The translations under genes and the position numbers were made by a program. Shown here piece after piece: positions 20,204 to 32,200 of a stretch of 64,000 bases of DNA. Origin of the DNA: Ctenosaura bakeri (taxonomy: Eukaryota; Chordata; Lepidosauria; Squamata; Iguanidae); NCBI GenBank assembly GCA_948474755.1, contig CAOLHI010001151.1, forward strand, positions 62,001-126,000, written 5' to 3'. The notes below the pieces were generated by a model. It was not told where the DNA came from and did not search any database. It saw only the letters and a program-made list of their open reading frames with translations. Within the stretch, counting starts at the first letter, position 1; the number at the start of each line of letters is the position of its first letter.

Positions 20204-23200
20204 GTGAGTCAGGACGGCCGGGGCCCTCCGGGAGGGGCGGCGGCGGCGGCGGCGGCGAACGGGCTGCCGGGCTTCTCGCCGGCGGGACCACCACCGGCGG
20301 CGACTCCGCCTCCTCCCTCTCACCCCCTCCAGAGGGGACGGCGGCGGCCGCGAAAGAGGACCACCCTTGCGGTGACCTTTGACCTTCCTTTGGGGCTCTT
20401 GCCGAGGGAGAAAGAGGGGGGGCCGGTCTCGGACGCGGGGGCGGCAGTCGGGGACAAAGAGGTCCCTCCCGCGCCCGCGGTGGCGGTTGGGCTGGGAGTC
20501 CGCCTGGACTTGTGGGGGGAGGGCGGGCGGGGGCGGGGGCCGTGATCGCGCCCTTCAGGGCTTCTCTCCTCTTCCCGGTTCGAGGGGATCTCCTTTGCCC
20601 GCAAAGGGGAACAAGCGACGCGGCCAGATGTCATCGCAGCCCCCCCTCCCCTTCGCGCCTCCCAACTTTGTCGCCTGATCCTTCAGCCAGCGGATAAACG
20701 AACCGACGCAGGAGCTGCCTTTGATTTTTTTTTTTTTCCGGGGGTGTGTGTGAAGGAGGCCTTAGGAAAGGAGCTGCTCTGTCGCTCGGATTCCCCTTTG
20801 CGTGCTGGCAAGACCTGGAAGCGTAACAAACTTCTAGGGCAGCCTCAAGATGCTTCTGGGGAAAGGCCCACAAATGGACTCCGGGCCCGGCTCGTGAGAT
20901 TCTCCTCTTGGAAAAAGTCCTGTGAGAGGAATGGGCACCATCGCCCTTCGGGACTGAGATGTCACGGCGACCCTGAGGCTGCTCAATAAAAATCCCAGAC
21001 AGCAAGGCTGGCTGGGAGTGAAAGTCCCCAGGCTGGATCTTGTGGGAAAGGGAGAGTTTTGTTTTTTTTTAATTGAAAGCAGTAGGGAGTAAAATAACTG
21101 ACCAGTTCCATGAATGTTTTTGCCCTTTGCGTCTAGGCTGTTTACTCGTAGACCAGAGAGGGGTCTGTGCTACCCTTAGTCTGTGTTGATAAGTCTTGGT
21201 AGCCTTATTCTCTCAGAAGTAAAACCTCAAGCGCTGAGGAGAACTTTGTACAGTATAGTGCTTGCTGTGGATTGGATTCCACTGAGTAGCAGCTTGTAAT
21301 GTGTGGATTGTGGGCTGTTTTGTAATTTGGGCATGCTAATACAGGGTGCCAATTTACTGTGCTGATCAGGCATGGGAAACCTGATTCCCTTTTCCCCCCA
21401 TGTATGTGGGAATGCCTACTTCTGCTGCTACTCATCGTTGAGTATGCCGCCTATGGCTTATAGGACTTGCAGTCCAAAATATCAGGAGGACACCGGGCTG
21501 CCTACTCCTGTGTTAAGATTCTTTTCTTCCAGCACCTTAATGGGCTGGATCTCATTGTGGGACTCAGATGTCTCTCCTTTTATTTATCTTGCTTTTCAGA
21601 TTCAGTCTTTTCTGTTTCAGAGCCTATATCTGATGTAGCTAAACTGTGAATTAAGTCATGTAATACCTAAGAGTGATTCGTATATCGCTCTCTCGTTGGC
21701 CTGTAGCAAGAATAGCAAAAAAATAAAATAAAATGTTGCCGTGTTCCTAATAATGTCTGCATATGGTTAGTACAATATAGGCCATTTCCACACTACACTG
21801 TTATAGCGCTATTATTCCACTTTCAGCATCCCATGTAATCCTGGGGTTTGCAGTTTCAGGAGGGGCCGTCTGGCCCCTCCTGAAACTGCAAACCTCAGAA
21901 TTCCATAGGATGTTGAAAGTGGAATAATAGCGCTATAACAATCTAGTGTGGAAATGGCCATAGATTCTAATGTATGGAAGCGATGGAGAGCTTAAAATCA
22001 AGGGATATGGGTGGGTGTTAATTTTTCTTGTTAATGTGAAATACAAGAGTGTTGTCTTGTGTTTATCTGCATGGTATGAAAAAGTGAATATCTATACAAT
22101 CAAAAGAAACTCCTCACTTTTAGAGGCACTAGGGGTGTGATTAACACTCTTAGCTAAATTGCATGCCTAGCAGCTATGGAGGAATCAAGACCGATTTTAT
22201 TACATTACTGTGATGAGAAAGCTTTTTCTACATAATTTATCTTGTTTATGCAGTAAATTCTCACTTTAGAAGCTTTTTTGTCAATCGGCCTTTTCCACTG
22301 AGATAACTGGGTAGTGCCTATGGCATGAATGGCATAAATTCACACCAGCACTGGCCACCATCTAGGCTATGTTGTGACCTAGCTTACAGTGTGATGATGG
22401 CTGGTCTCTTGACTACAAAAGGCATAACTAACAAACAGCTCCCCAGTCTTTGTCTTAAGGCTTTAGATAAGAATGAGGGGAAGCTGAACTGATTAAAAAC
22501 CATTTTAATTCACTTACTGCCCCATCACCTCATAGCACAAATAAAATTGACAAAGTTCTCTTTAAACCAACAAATATTAGGTCTCTGCTTGATCTCTCTG
22601 CCAGCATGGCTATCTCTTCTTCTACAGAGTCTGAGGAAAATATTATTATAGTACACTAAGCTGAGAGGTGTGAGCACATACTGGTAGATAATTTAGGGTT
22701 GCCATGCTGTTCAGTCAAATATCGTCACTGTGTTATTGTTTTAAATGCTTTGAAGCCAAGAAAACCAGTGCACAGATGACACTTTATCTTCACATCTGCG
22801 TCTTAAAAATAGCTTTTATTTTTAAATTGTTGCTGTTACTTTGTTTTGAGTACTTTTTAAAAAAATACTTAAATGTAGGCTGATCTGGTGTTTAGGATAA
22901 AAGTGGAGAAATACTCAGTGAATATTCACTTCATTGTTAAAAGTTATAATACATCAATATTTCTTTAAACAGTTATTCCATGTTTTACAGTGAAGGTTAA
23001 ATAATTTGTTTTCCCAGGTACTGTCATTTCATACCTGATTGAAGTATACTTTTGTTCTAATGAAATTAGTACCTTAGAAATACTTAACCATTACTTGACA
23101 ATTTTTATGAGTCAGTTGACCAAATAGCTTTTGATTAATCAAAATCAAGGGTAACACCGGGAATAGTATTGTCCTTGGCTTGATGGACTCGTTTTTTAAT

Positions 23201-26200
23201 ATTGGATTTTCATATCTCCTTACATTCATTGCAGGAATGCCTTGCCTTTAAAAGGCAGCCACATGAGATGTGCTTTCTTCAGAAAAAAGACTTTAGATAG
23301 TTTTGTTTGCTGTTTTTGCTTTCAGCTTCTATTCATTTAAAGTTTTGTTTTCTTCATGTATGCAACACAGTGTAAGTAGTATTGCTGGAATTCAGGGGTG
23401 GGTAACTAGCCCTCTCCATGTTCCTGGACTACATTTTCCAGGAGCCCTGGCCATCATAGCCAAGGGTGAGCGATTATGAGAATGGCAGTCTAAAAACATC
23501 TGCAGGGCTGCAGTTACTTACCTTGCTAATAAAGACTGGCTTGTACTTGTGACTTGAAATTCAACCATCACATTGATCCATGTGCAATTCAAACAGACTT
23601 ATGAGTGAAACCACTCCCTGTATGTAACATATCCTGGCTTAGGAAAAAGGAAGTGACAGCATGACAGTATTAAGCGAATATTTAAGTGATTATTTGCATT
23701 GAATGAGTTCTCCTCCTCCGGGAAGGAAGGACAGTGTTCTGTGGAAAAGATATTTAGGCTCCAGTTCTTGATCTGGAGTTATTTTCTGAATCTGATGACT
23801 GATACAGAATCAACAGTTTATTGACTGTAGCCTTGCATGGCAGAGCACAGCATATTCCACAGTATTCTGGAACACAGGTGGTAAAAAAAGAGTATAGCTC
23901 AGGATACTACAGCTGTTCTGTTCTGTTAGATGGTCCACATATTCAGAGACCTATTTCAAGCATTAAACATTATTTATATGCATTTTTTGTGGAGAAGACC
24001 CTCAGTTCCCCTGTCAACCGTGTGCTTGCACACCGGGACTCCTGCTGGAAAAATTCCTGCCTGAAACTGTGAAGAGCTGCTGCCAGTAAGCGTTGATAGC
24101 AGTGAGCTCAGTGACCCAGTGCCATGACTTGATATAGGGAGCATCTTGTGGCCCTAGCTGTATTTGAATTTCATAACACCATAGAACTTCATCCCTGTAT
24201 ACAAAGGAGTTGGAGTAGCAGTATTACAGCATGGGAAGAAAGGAGTGAAATGAATTAAGATTCTATGGGTGCAGTGAAATTACAAATGATGGATGGGACC
24301 TCTGGCTTGATCTGAGGAAGCAGGATCATTCGAAAACAGGGTTTTTTTCAGAGGTTTTTCCCTGAAAACTCCTAAGCGTTAGCACTTAGGACTGCAAATC
24401 TCAGCCTTATGTCTTTTGTCCTTGTGAAAAAGTACATCATTCCAGTTTATAACACAGTCAACTTTCAGCTGTGAAGCAGAACTGTAAATGGTATGGACTT
24501 GTGTGAGGGTGTTGTACTTCCATGGGTTTTGACCCTTAGTAGACCAAGGTGTTTGAGTGTCAACTCCAAGGAAAAAGTACCATGCATATTTATTGGGAAG
24601 GTGAACATGGGACTACACCTGCTGGAATTAAGAGTGTTGCAGTTTTAATGTTAACAGGTTTCTAGACCTCATGCTTATGGAATATTATTTTGGGATACTG
24701 TGGGAGAAGGTCAGAGCTTTTCAGCTTTTGAAATCAACGCTGTGGGTTTCTTCTGTTTTAAGTCTCTTGAGGACTGCCCTTTAGATGAGGATGATGAAGC
24801 CTTTCATAACTTGGCTGAGGAAGATGAAGATATTGACCAGTTCAACGATGACACATTCGGAGCTGGTGCAGTTGGTGAGTTTGTGTCACAGATTACTCTC
24901 TCTTTTCTAGCTATAAGCCTGATTTTACATACTCTGTTTTCCACATGATATCATAACTGTACTGAAACATTCTCATTTCTTCCCTGTGGAAGATCTCTTA
25001 TCCAGGCCTGAGTTGCATTGCTGTTGTTTAGTCTGCCTGGAATGCCCTTTGCTATTTTTGTCTTTTGCCTGTGAGGGATAGGCAGATGATGCTGTCACAG
25101 AACAAGGGGTGAGGGATAGGCCAAGAGTGCTAGGCAGGCATTTTGTCTGTCTTTTGTTTGTAGATGATGACTGGCAGGAAGCCCATGAAAGACTGGCAGA
25201 GCTGGAAGAAAAACCTGCATCCTCAGGAGGACAAGTGGACCGGGGAGTCACTGATGAGATGGACCTCCTGGGAGACCATGAAGAGAACCTGGCAGAGAGG
25301 CTGAGCAAGCTGGTGATTGATAATGAGCTGGAAGACCCAGCCATCATGCAGGCTGTGCAAACCCGGCCCCTGGTGCAGGTGTGTAGCAAGTAGTGGTAGT
25401 GGAAGAAAAGGAATAAACTAGTATCTGGTAGATTGCATGGGTTGTAAACTCCTATCTGTGATTTTCATCCCCATCTTACCTTCCTTTCAGCAGTCAAGTG
25501 GTCTCAATTCAAGCATCTGGGATGGGCCTTCAGTTCTCAGGCGCATTAGAGGGCCGCTTCTCACTCAGGTGCAGTACTCTGTTTCTTTACCTTCTGTTCT
25601 ATCACAAGGAATGCTATTTCACTGGCAGTTGAACATCTTTTCCTGGTACAGCCATGTTTTAATGTTGATTTAGCCCAGGTGGTACTGACATATACTTTTT
25701 CACATAAATGGATCAATAGTCAAGGAAGAGAATGGAGAAGAGCCTGGACAAGCTACCTTTTTTTGCATTGCAGGACCCCACAGACACCATGACTGCCATG
25801 CTAGGTGTTGGATTCTAGCAGCTGGTGTCTAAAAAAGTAACTCTTCCACTTGCTCTCTTCTATCTCCTAGTTGGAAGTTCTGTAAAAGGAGCAGAAACCT
25901 CTCCTTGAGGAGAATATGACCTCACTTACAAGGGGCCAGATACCCTAGTTTGGGAAATAAGATCTCTATCATAGCAAAAGCTTGTTCTGTCCTTTCAGGT
26001 TGTTTCTGACTTGTGGCAATACCAAGGGGTTTTCTTGGGCTGAGAGTATGTGACATGCCCAAGATCACCCAGTATGTTTCCATGGCCAAACAGGGAATTG
26101 AACTCTGGTCTCCAGTGTTGTAGGCTAATGCTCAGACCACTTAACACCATGCTGGCTCTTATGGACTATATCTTCACCTTTGGGGACTGTAGGCAATCTT

Positions 26201-29200
26201 GGTGGTGACTTGGAATTTTCAGGGTTTAAGAAGTGCTTTGATTTTGTTCGAATGTAGGATTAGTCACTTAGCGTCTCTTTCCTCTGCTTGTCTATTAGTA
26301 AAAGTAAAATGCATTGATACCAGAAACATACAAGGAGAATTAGACAGATTTGTAGAGGATAAGTTTATTGCAAGCTGGAGTAACAGGAGAGCTGTTGGTT
26401 TCTTGCCCTTTGTTGGACTTTCTGGAAGGACCTAGCTGTTCACTTCTGCAATTAGGAACTTGTGAAGCTCCAGCTTTAATCTAGGTTTCTACACTTTCTA
26501 TTATGCTGCTGTCCCCAGGGCACTAATGTCAAAGTAATCTCCCTGTGTGATGTCCTCTGCTCCACTAAGTACTCATTTATTAGACTTATCTGGAACCTGG
26601 TCTTTAAGATCTTGGAGTTCTTGGCATTTAAGCACAGTAGAAGCTAATAGCTAGGACAGGAATCCCACTTTAAAACAAGGAATACAGTGTGCCCTTGTCT
26701 GGCGCAACCTCCACATGCGAGATCATACTAAGTGTGAAATCCTAATACAGGCAATGGATACAACATGCATGCACCTGCACTGCTGTGGGCATGCATGCTT
26801 TGCATCCCTTGACTACAATGGGATGCTGAGCTTGTGTTTTTTGTTTTACGCGTGTGTTCCTGGAATGGAGCTCCTGCATATATAGTGGGTGCACTGTCAC
26901 CTAGAGTAGTCCTTTTCAAGTTAATTGATGTAGTGGACCAGTATACTTTTCTTTTCCCTCAGTGTGTCTGGGACAAGTACAGTATTTCTGTTCCATTATT
27001 ATTATATTAGCATAGATTCCTGGGAACTAGGTAGGGACCAACAGCAGCCTGCAGACCACCTTTCCCTCTTTCTTTAAAATGTATTTATTTTGGGGGGAAA
27101 GCCCACAAGGATTCATAAAAGAGCTGGGGCAAACAGGGTGGCAATATCTTTGAATCTCTTTCTTTTTCTTTGGCTATGTAAGAATTGGTGACACAGTTGG
27201 TGTGGCATGGTTGGGCAAAGAATTGAAGTGTTTTTATTTGTGGGTTTAGTGTCTAGCAGAGCTGTGTCTACTTGCTGTTTACAGTCATCAAGTGTGTGTA
27301 TCAAGCATTCTCATTCTTCATACCTGACTCATAAACATAAGTTCCACTTCCGTGTGCTAGTTAAATGTCCTAGGAGCCTTCCTGTGTGAGAATGGGGATA
27401 TGCTAAGCTATGTTCCACCTCTCTCTTTTCTTAAATATTTACCTTAAGTCACTGGTGTTTTTCTGCCTTTCTTGTTTACAGGAGGTGCCTTCTGTGTCAG
27501 TGCTGGAATATGCCCTACCCCAGAGGCCTCCCCAGACCCAAGAAGAGGAGCAAGATGTTTCAGAGCGGGCACTGCCTAGGAGGTCATCCTCGCCAGTCAT
27601 CGGGAGTCCTCCTGTTAGGGCTGTTCCCATTGGGACCCCACCTAAGCAGCCTGCTATGCCCAATTTTAACCAGCAGGTACTCCTTCCCACACCTGGGTGG
27701 GTCTGAGGTGATGGTTTCAGGGAGGAACAGATTTTTAAAAAGCTTGTACTGTACTGCAAAATGTGGATTGCCAGTAAATTCTCTGTTCAGCACTCAGAAA
27801 GGCAAGTACTTTCTCTTTGCTCATTCCTCTTTGGAATGCTTTCTATTTGTTACTTGGCTGCTCTTTGAGCTGGTCTTATTACAGCTGCCCTGAGATCCAG
27901 TGTTGTATGCCATTTGTCTTATTAGCCAGAATGTAAAGTTAATGCCAGAAACTTGGAAATTTTATAGCTTTCTTTGGTGGTGGTTCTACCATGTGCCATA
28001 TTAAGGTCTGGCACGGATGTAGCTTCTCTTCTATAGTGTGCAGAGTATTCAGTGAAATAGGGGGCCCACATCACACCAGAAAAAAAATATTGTTCTTTGT
28101 TCTGTGTTTTTCTTTTTTCTTTCTTTCTTTCTTTCTTTCTTTTTCTTTCTTTCTCATTGGTAGTTCATGTCTTGAAAGCAATGAAAAGGATGACACTAGA
28201 AAGTAATCCTTGGATTGCCACCATTGCACAAAGCAGGATGGCAATCTCTGGACATCCGTCTGTTATTTAGTTGTAAGCTAACCCTGGCTTTGCTTCAGAA
28301 AGGAATCTATTTAGCTTTGGCCAGCTTGCAAAGTTCCCTCAATCCTGTACAATCTGAAGAAAGAAGCTGGCATATGAAAGTAAGTACTGAACAAAGCCAT
28401 TGGTGGCTGAAGCTTAAAACAGCTCTGATGGGATTTTGTTGCTTTTTTCTTTTCAACAGATCTTATGTCCAAAGCCTGTTCACATCAGAGTCCCAATTCA
28501 GCAGCGTTACCCAAGTCCCTTCAGTGAGAGGATGTCTCCAAACCAGCTCTGCAACATGACGGTACTTCTGGCTGCATGGTTCTGTGGGTTGGCGTGTGTT
28601 CTGAAATCCTGCCTTGTTTTATCTCTCCCCTAATATTCTTTGTTCTTTGCAGTGTTCTTGGAAGCTGTTCCTAATAAATATAACCTTGAGTCTCTTCAGT
28701 ATCACTGTATTTTGAGAAATCTTTCTGGCCTTGAATGCACTAGGTTCTGTGTGTAATGTCAGTCAACTGCAGGAGACCCCAAAGGCATCTCTGTGCATTT
28801 CTAAGCCTCTCTCAGCTAGTGCTGCAAACACTTATTATTAGAGAGTATTTTAATATTTTTCTGTTGCAAGCAAATATAAATAAAAACACCCAGATTTTTG
28901 TCTTTATTCAATTCTTATGACATCTAGATTCTTACATATGTTCTTTACTTGTTCTCAGTGAAGCAGTTGCTGTCAAAAATAATTAGCCAATAAGAGTAGT
29001 GTGTCCAGTGGTTGACACTTAGTGCCTCTGGGTGTTCATGATCTACTGTTACCCTCTTAATCAACTTAGTAGCCTTATAGCTTATGAAATACCTCTGAAG
29101 AGACTTTCAGCATGGCTCTTTGATGCTGGATGGCCTTGTTGTCTAATGCTGTATTGAATTATTTGTTCTTCCTCTTCTTCACACTCCTCTGTCCCATATC

Positions 29201-32200
29201 ATGGACATTACCAATCCACTGGATTTTTGCATACCTCCCTGTTTTATCTCATCTGAAAGTTGAATCCTATAGTGTTTATACTGGGTTAGTTTTTGCTTTT
29301 AGAACTGGCGTCTTCTATTTCTCTCTTCCCAGAATTCTTCCCTCCTGGGTCACCCATTCCCTCCCAGCGTTACTCCTGTTCTCACCCACCTACAAAGAGC
29401 CCAGCTGCTAGGAGGAGCACAGGTAGGCATCTGGATGCTTGTCTTGCTTTTCTCATTATTATTGCATCATCCAAGCCTTTCTGTTCTGCTGTACAAGTCC
29501 ATCCTTTTTATACGTATATAAACATATAAAAACGTTTATACGTTTATATTTTGTTCTCCTTTTCAGTTCATATATTCAGGGAGTGCAAAAGTTTTTGTAT
29601 TGGTGGTACTATTTTCTTTTCCTTCTCCTCTCTACAGGCTGGTAGGATGTCTCCCAGCCAGTTTGCACGGGTCTCTGGCCTTGTTGGCAGTCCTCTTGCA
29701 TCCATGAACCCCAAACTCCTCCAAGGCAGAGTTGGTCAGATGATGCCCCCAGCCAGTGGGTTCCGTGCCTTCTTTGGTGCACCACCTACACCATCATCAC
29801 AGCATCACTCCCCGTGTCCTGGAGCTCACTTGCAGAACCTAAGGTATTTCCCTCCTTCTTGATCTTCATTTCTTCCATTGAGATGGCTAAACTGAACTGT
29901 GTTTTGGAATCTTCCACTGTCCTTTTCTGAGAGAGAACCTTTATTCCCTAGGCCTCAGCCACAGATGTTCAGACCAGATACAACCCACCTCCACCCACAG
30001 CACCGACGACTCTTACACCAGAGGCAGCAGCAAAATAGGAAGTAAGAGTTGAATGCATCTGTTTTCTTTTTGCTGAGGTAAAAAGAGAAAGCATAAACAC
30101 TCTGACAGTACAAGCAGTGAGTTACTGATATGGACCGAGCACCTTTGGTCTCAAGAATTCTGTGCCTAGAGTTACCTGTGCAGATCCCTTGCCTCTGCAA
30201 AACATTTGCCTCTAAATCTGCATAAAGCAGAGTTTTAGAGAAATAGGAGGAACAGCAAGGCCTTAAGTGGATGGAAATGGGTGGGTGACGATTGTACTGC
30301 TCTGTACTTCACGCTTGTAGGCTCTACTTCCAAACATAGGCCAAGTTTCTGCATTTCGAGCATAGTGTAAAAGTTCCTCTGGTGGAACTCCACTACAGCT
30401 TCCTGCTGAACACCTCCAGGACTCATAGTTTAGCTGCTATAGATCCCCTGATCGATTCTATGACTGGCGAAGAACAAGGGGGAAGGCAGTAAGCAGTGTC
30501 TGGTTGTGCCCCATGGCCAAGCACAGACCAGTGACATTTTCCACCATCTGGCAGAGTCTTGACAGATGATTTTATCGGTTTCTCATCCCCTGCTCCCCTG
30601 GACTCCCTGCCAGTCACAGAGTTGCTATTCGGGGGACTGTCACAACATAACTGTGTCCTAGGGGAGAGTTTGATTGTGGTGAAGCATAGAAGAGAAAGGC
30701 ATTAACAGGATGCCACCTATAGTGTCTAAACCCAGTTAGAATGGTTGGAATATCCATGGGAGAAAAAAATTATTCCTCAAACAGTGGCTAATCCATTCAT
30801 AGAATTCATTATCACAGGATGGAGATTCCTGCTGCTGTAGATAGCCTTTGGAAGTGGATCAAGATAGTTTCATCAATCTTTTAGTAGCTGTTAGGCATAA
30901 CAGATTAAAATTTAGACTGCATATGTAGAGGTACTCCATGCAAAGAACAGGGCAATGGCTGCTGCTAGGATGCGATATCTGATAGCTCTTTGGGAGCATC
31001 TGCTTCTGTACTGACCAAAGACAAAATGGCTGCACTCAACATTGGGTTAGTTTTATTGAGTAAGACAAATTCTTTCAAAAGGACAGATGTTTAAGAGACT
31101 GAATATTGAAGTCAAATCACCTAGAAATTATAATTGTTTTCCAAAGTCTGATTACAGATGTGTGTTGGCTTTCTGTTTTAAAAGAGAGAGAGAACTCCAG
31201 TTCCACTGACACATTTCCTGATAGATCACTCTATAGTCCTAAAATTCCCATAGTTCTGCATGCTCTGTCTGTTACTTCAGTTAGAATAGACTTTCATGAG
31301 AAGTCAAGGAGGCAGCTTCATGATCTATCAAAATATAGGACAAGATTGTAATTGGATAAAGTCAGCTCATTCACAGTAAATTCATCCTTTTACAAGTTTG
31401 GAAATAGGCAGTATGATCCTGGCTGTTAGGTTGATATGGGACTGTCTGGGGGGGGGGCGTTATTTTGTTTTTCCTTACTCCATCTCGAAATTGGTCTGTG
31501 GCAAAAGCTTCCCTATAAATCCAAGGGAACTGCCCTGCAGTACCTATATACAAGTGTGCAACATGCAACTGTTCAGTATTGCTTTTTCCTGAATTCTGGG
31601 ACATTCCTTTTAGTCAGCACCGGAATATAAATGGGTCAGCTGGGGACCGAGGGAATCATCGAAATAACCACCAGGAACAGATCAGGAAGGATCCATATGC
31701 TAATCTCATGCTCCAGCGGGAAAAGGACTGGGTATCCAAGATCCAGATGATGCAGCTACAAAGCACTGATCCATACTTGGATGACTTCTACTATCAGGTT
31801 GGTACTTCAGTAGCCTCTTGACAACTACGTTGATGGTCTGGTTGCAGGTTATGCCAAAGAGCAAACCAGAAACCACAGGCACTAGTGTTTGGGTCTGCTG
31901 TGCACACTTTCTCCCATGATTATGGCCCTGAAAAATTCTTTTTGTCCTTGCACTAAAGTTGATAGTGACTCTTTGCGCTTTGTTTTTTTGGGATCAGTAG
32001 ATTACTGTCTGGGTTCAATGTGCTAGGCTGCAGTTCTGAGCCTCCTACCGTCTTTCTCTGCTTTAGAACTATTTTCAGAAGCTGGAAAAGTTGTCTGCAG
32101 CTGAGGATATGCATGGTGATGGTCCTAAAAAAGAGCGCACTAAACTGATCACCCCACAGGTGGCAAAGTTAGAGCATGCCTATAAGCCAGGTATGTACTT

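Larger units (their letters stand above)
20204..24762 (+). other. PATL1: PATL1 intron 1
   Basis: Longest 5' intron of the gene, about 4.6 kb, phase 0. Its first 450 bp are still CpG-rich, and several chance frames occur there. It contains a palindromic MITE at 21780-21959 and two hAT-type MITEs (about 21369-21515 and 23392-23522). I see no further exon. The rest is AT-rich unique-looking DNA. Confidence 0.7.

Noticed and set aside
20056..20678. Long frames around PATL1 exon 1 (99-133 codons)
   Set aside because: They read through the exon 1 donor in CpG-rich DNA. The real frame uses only 15 coding bases before a strong GTGAGT donor.
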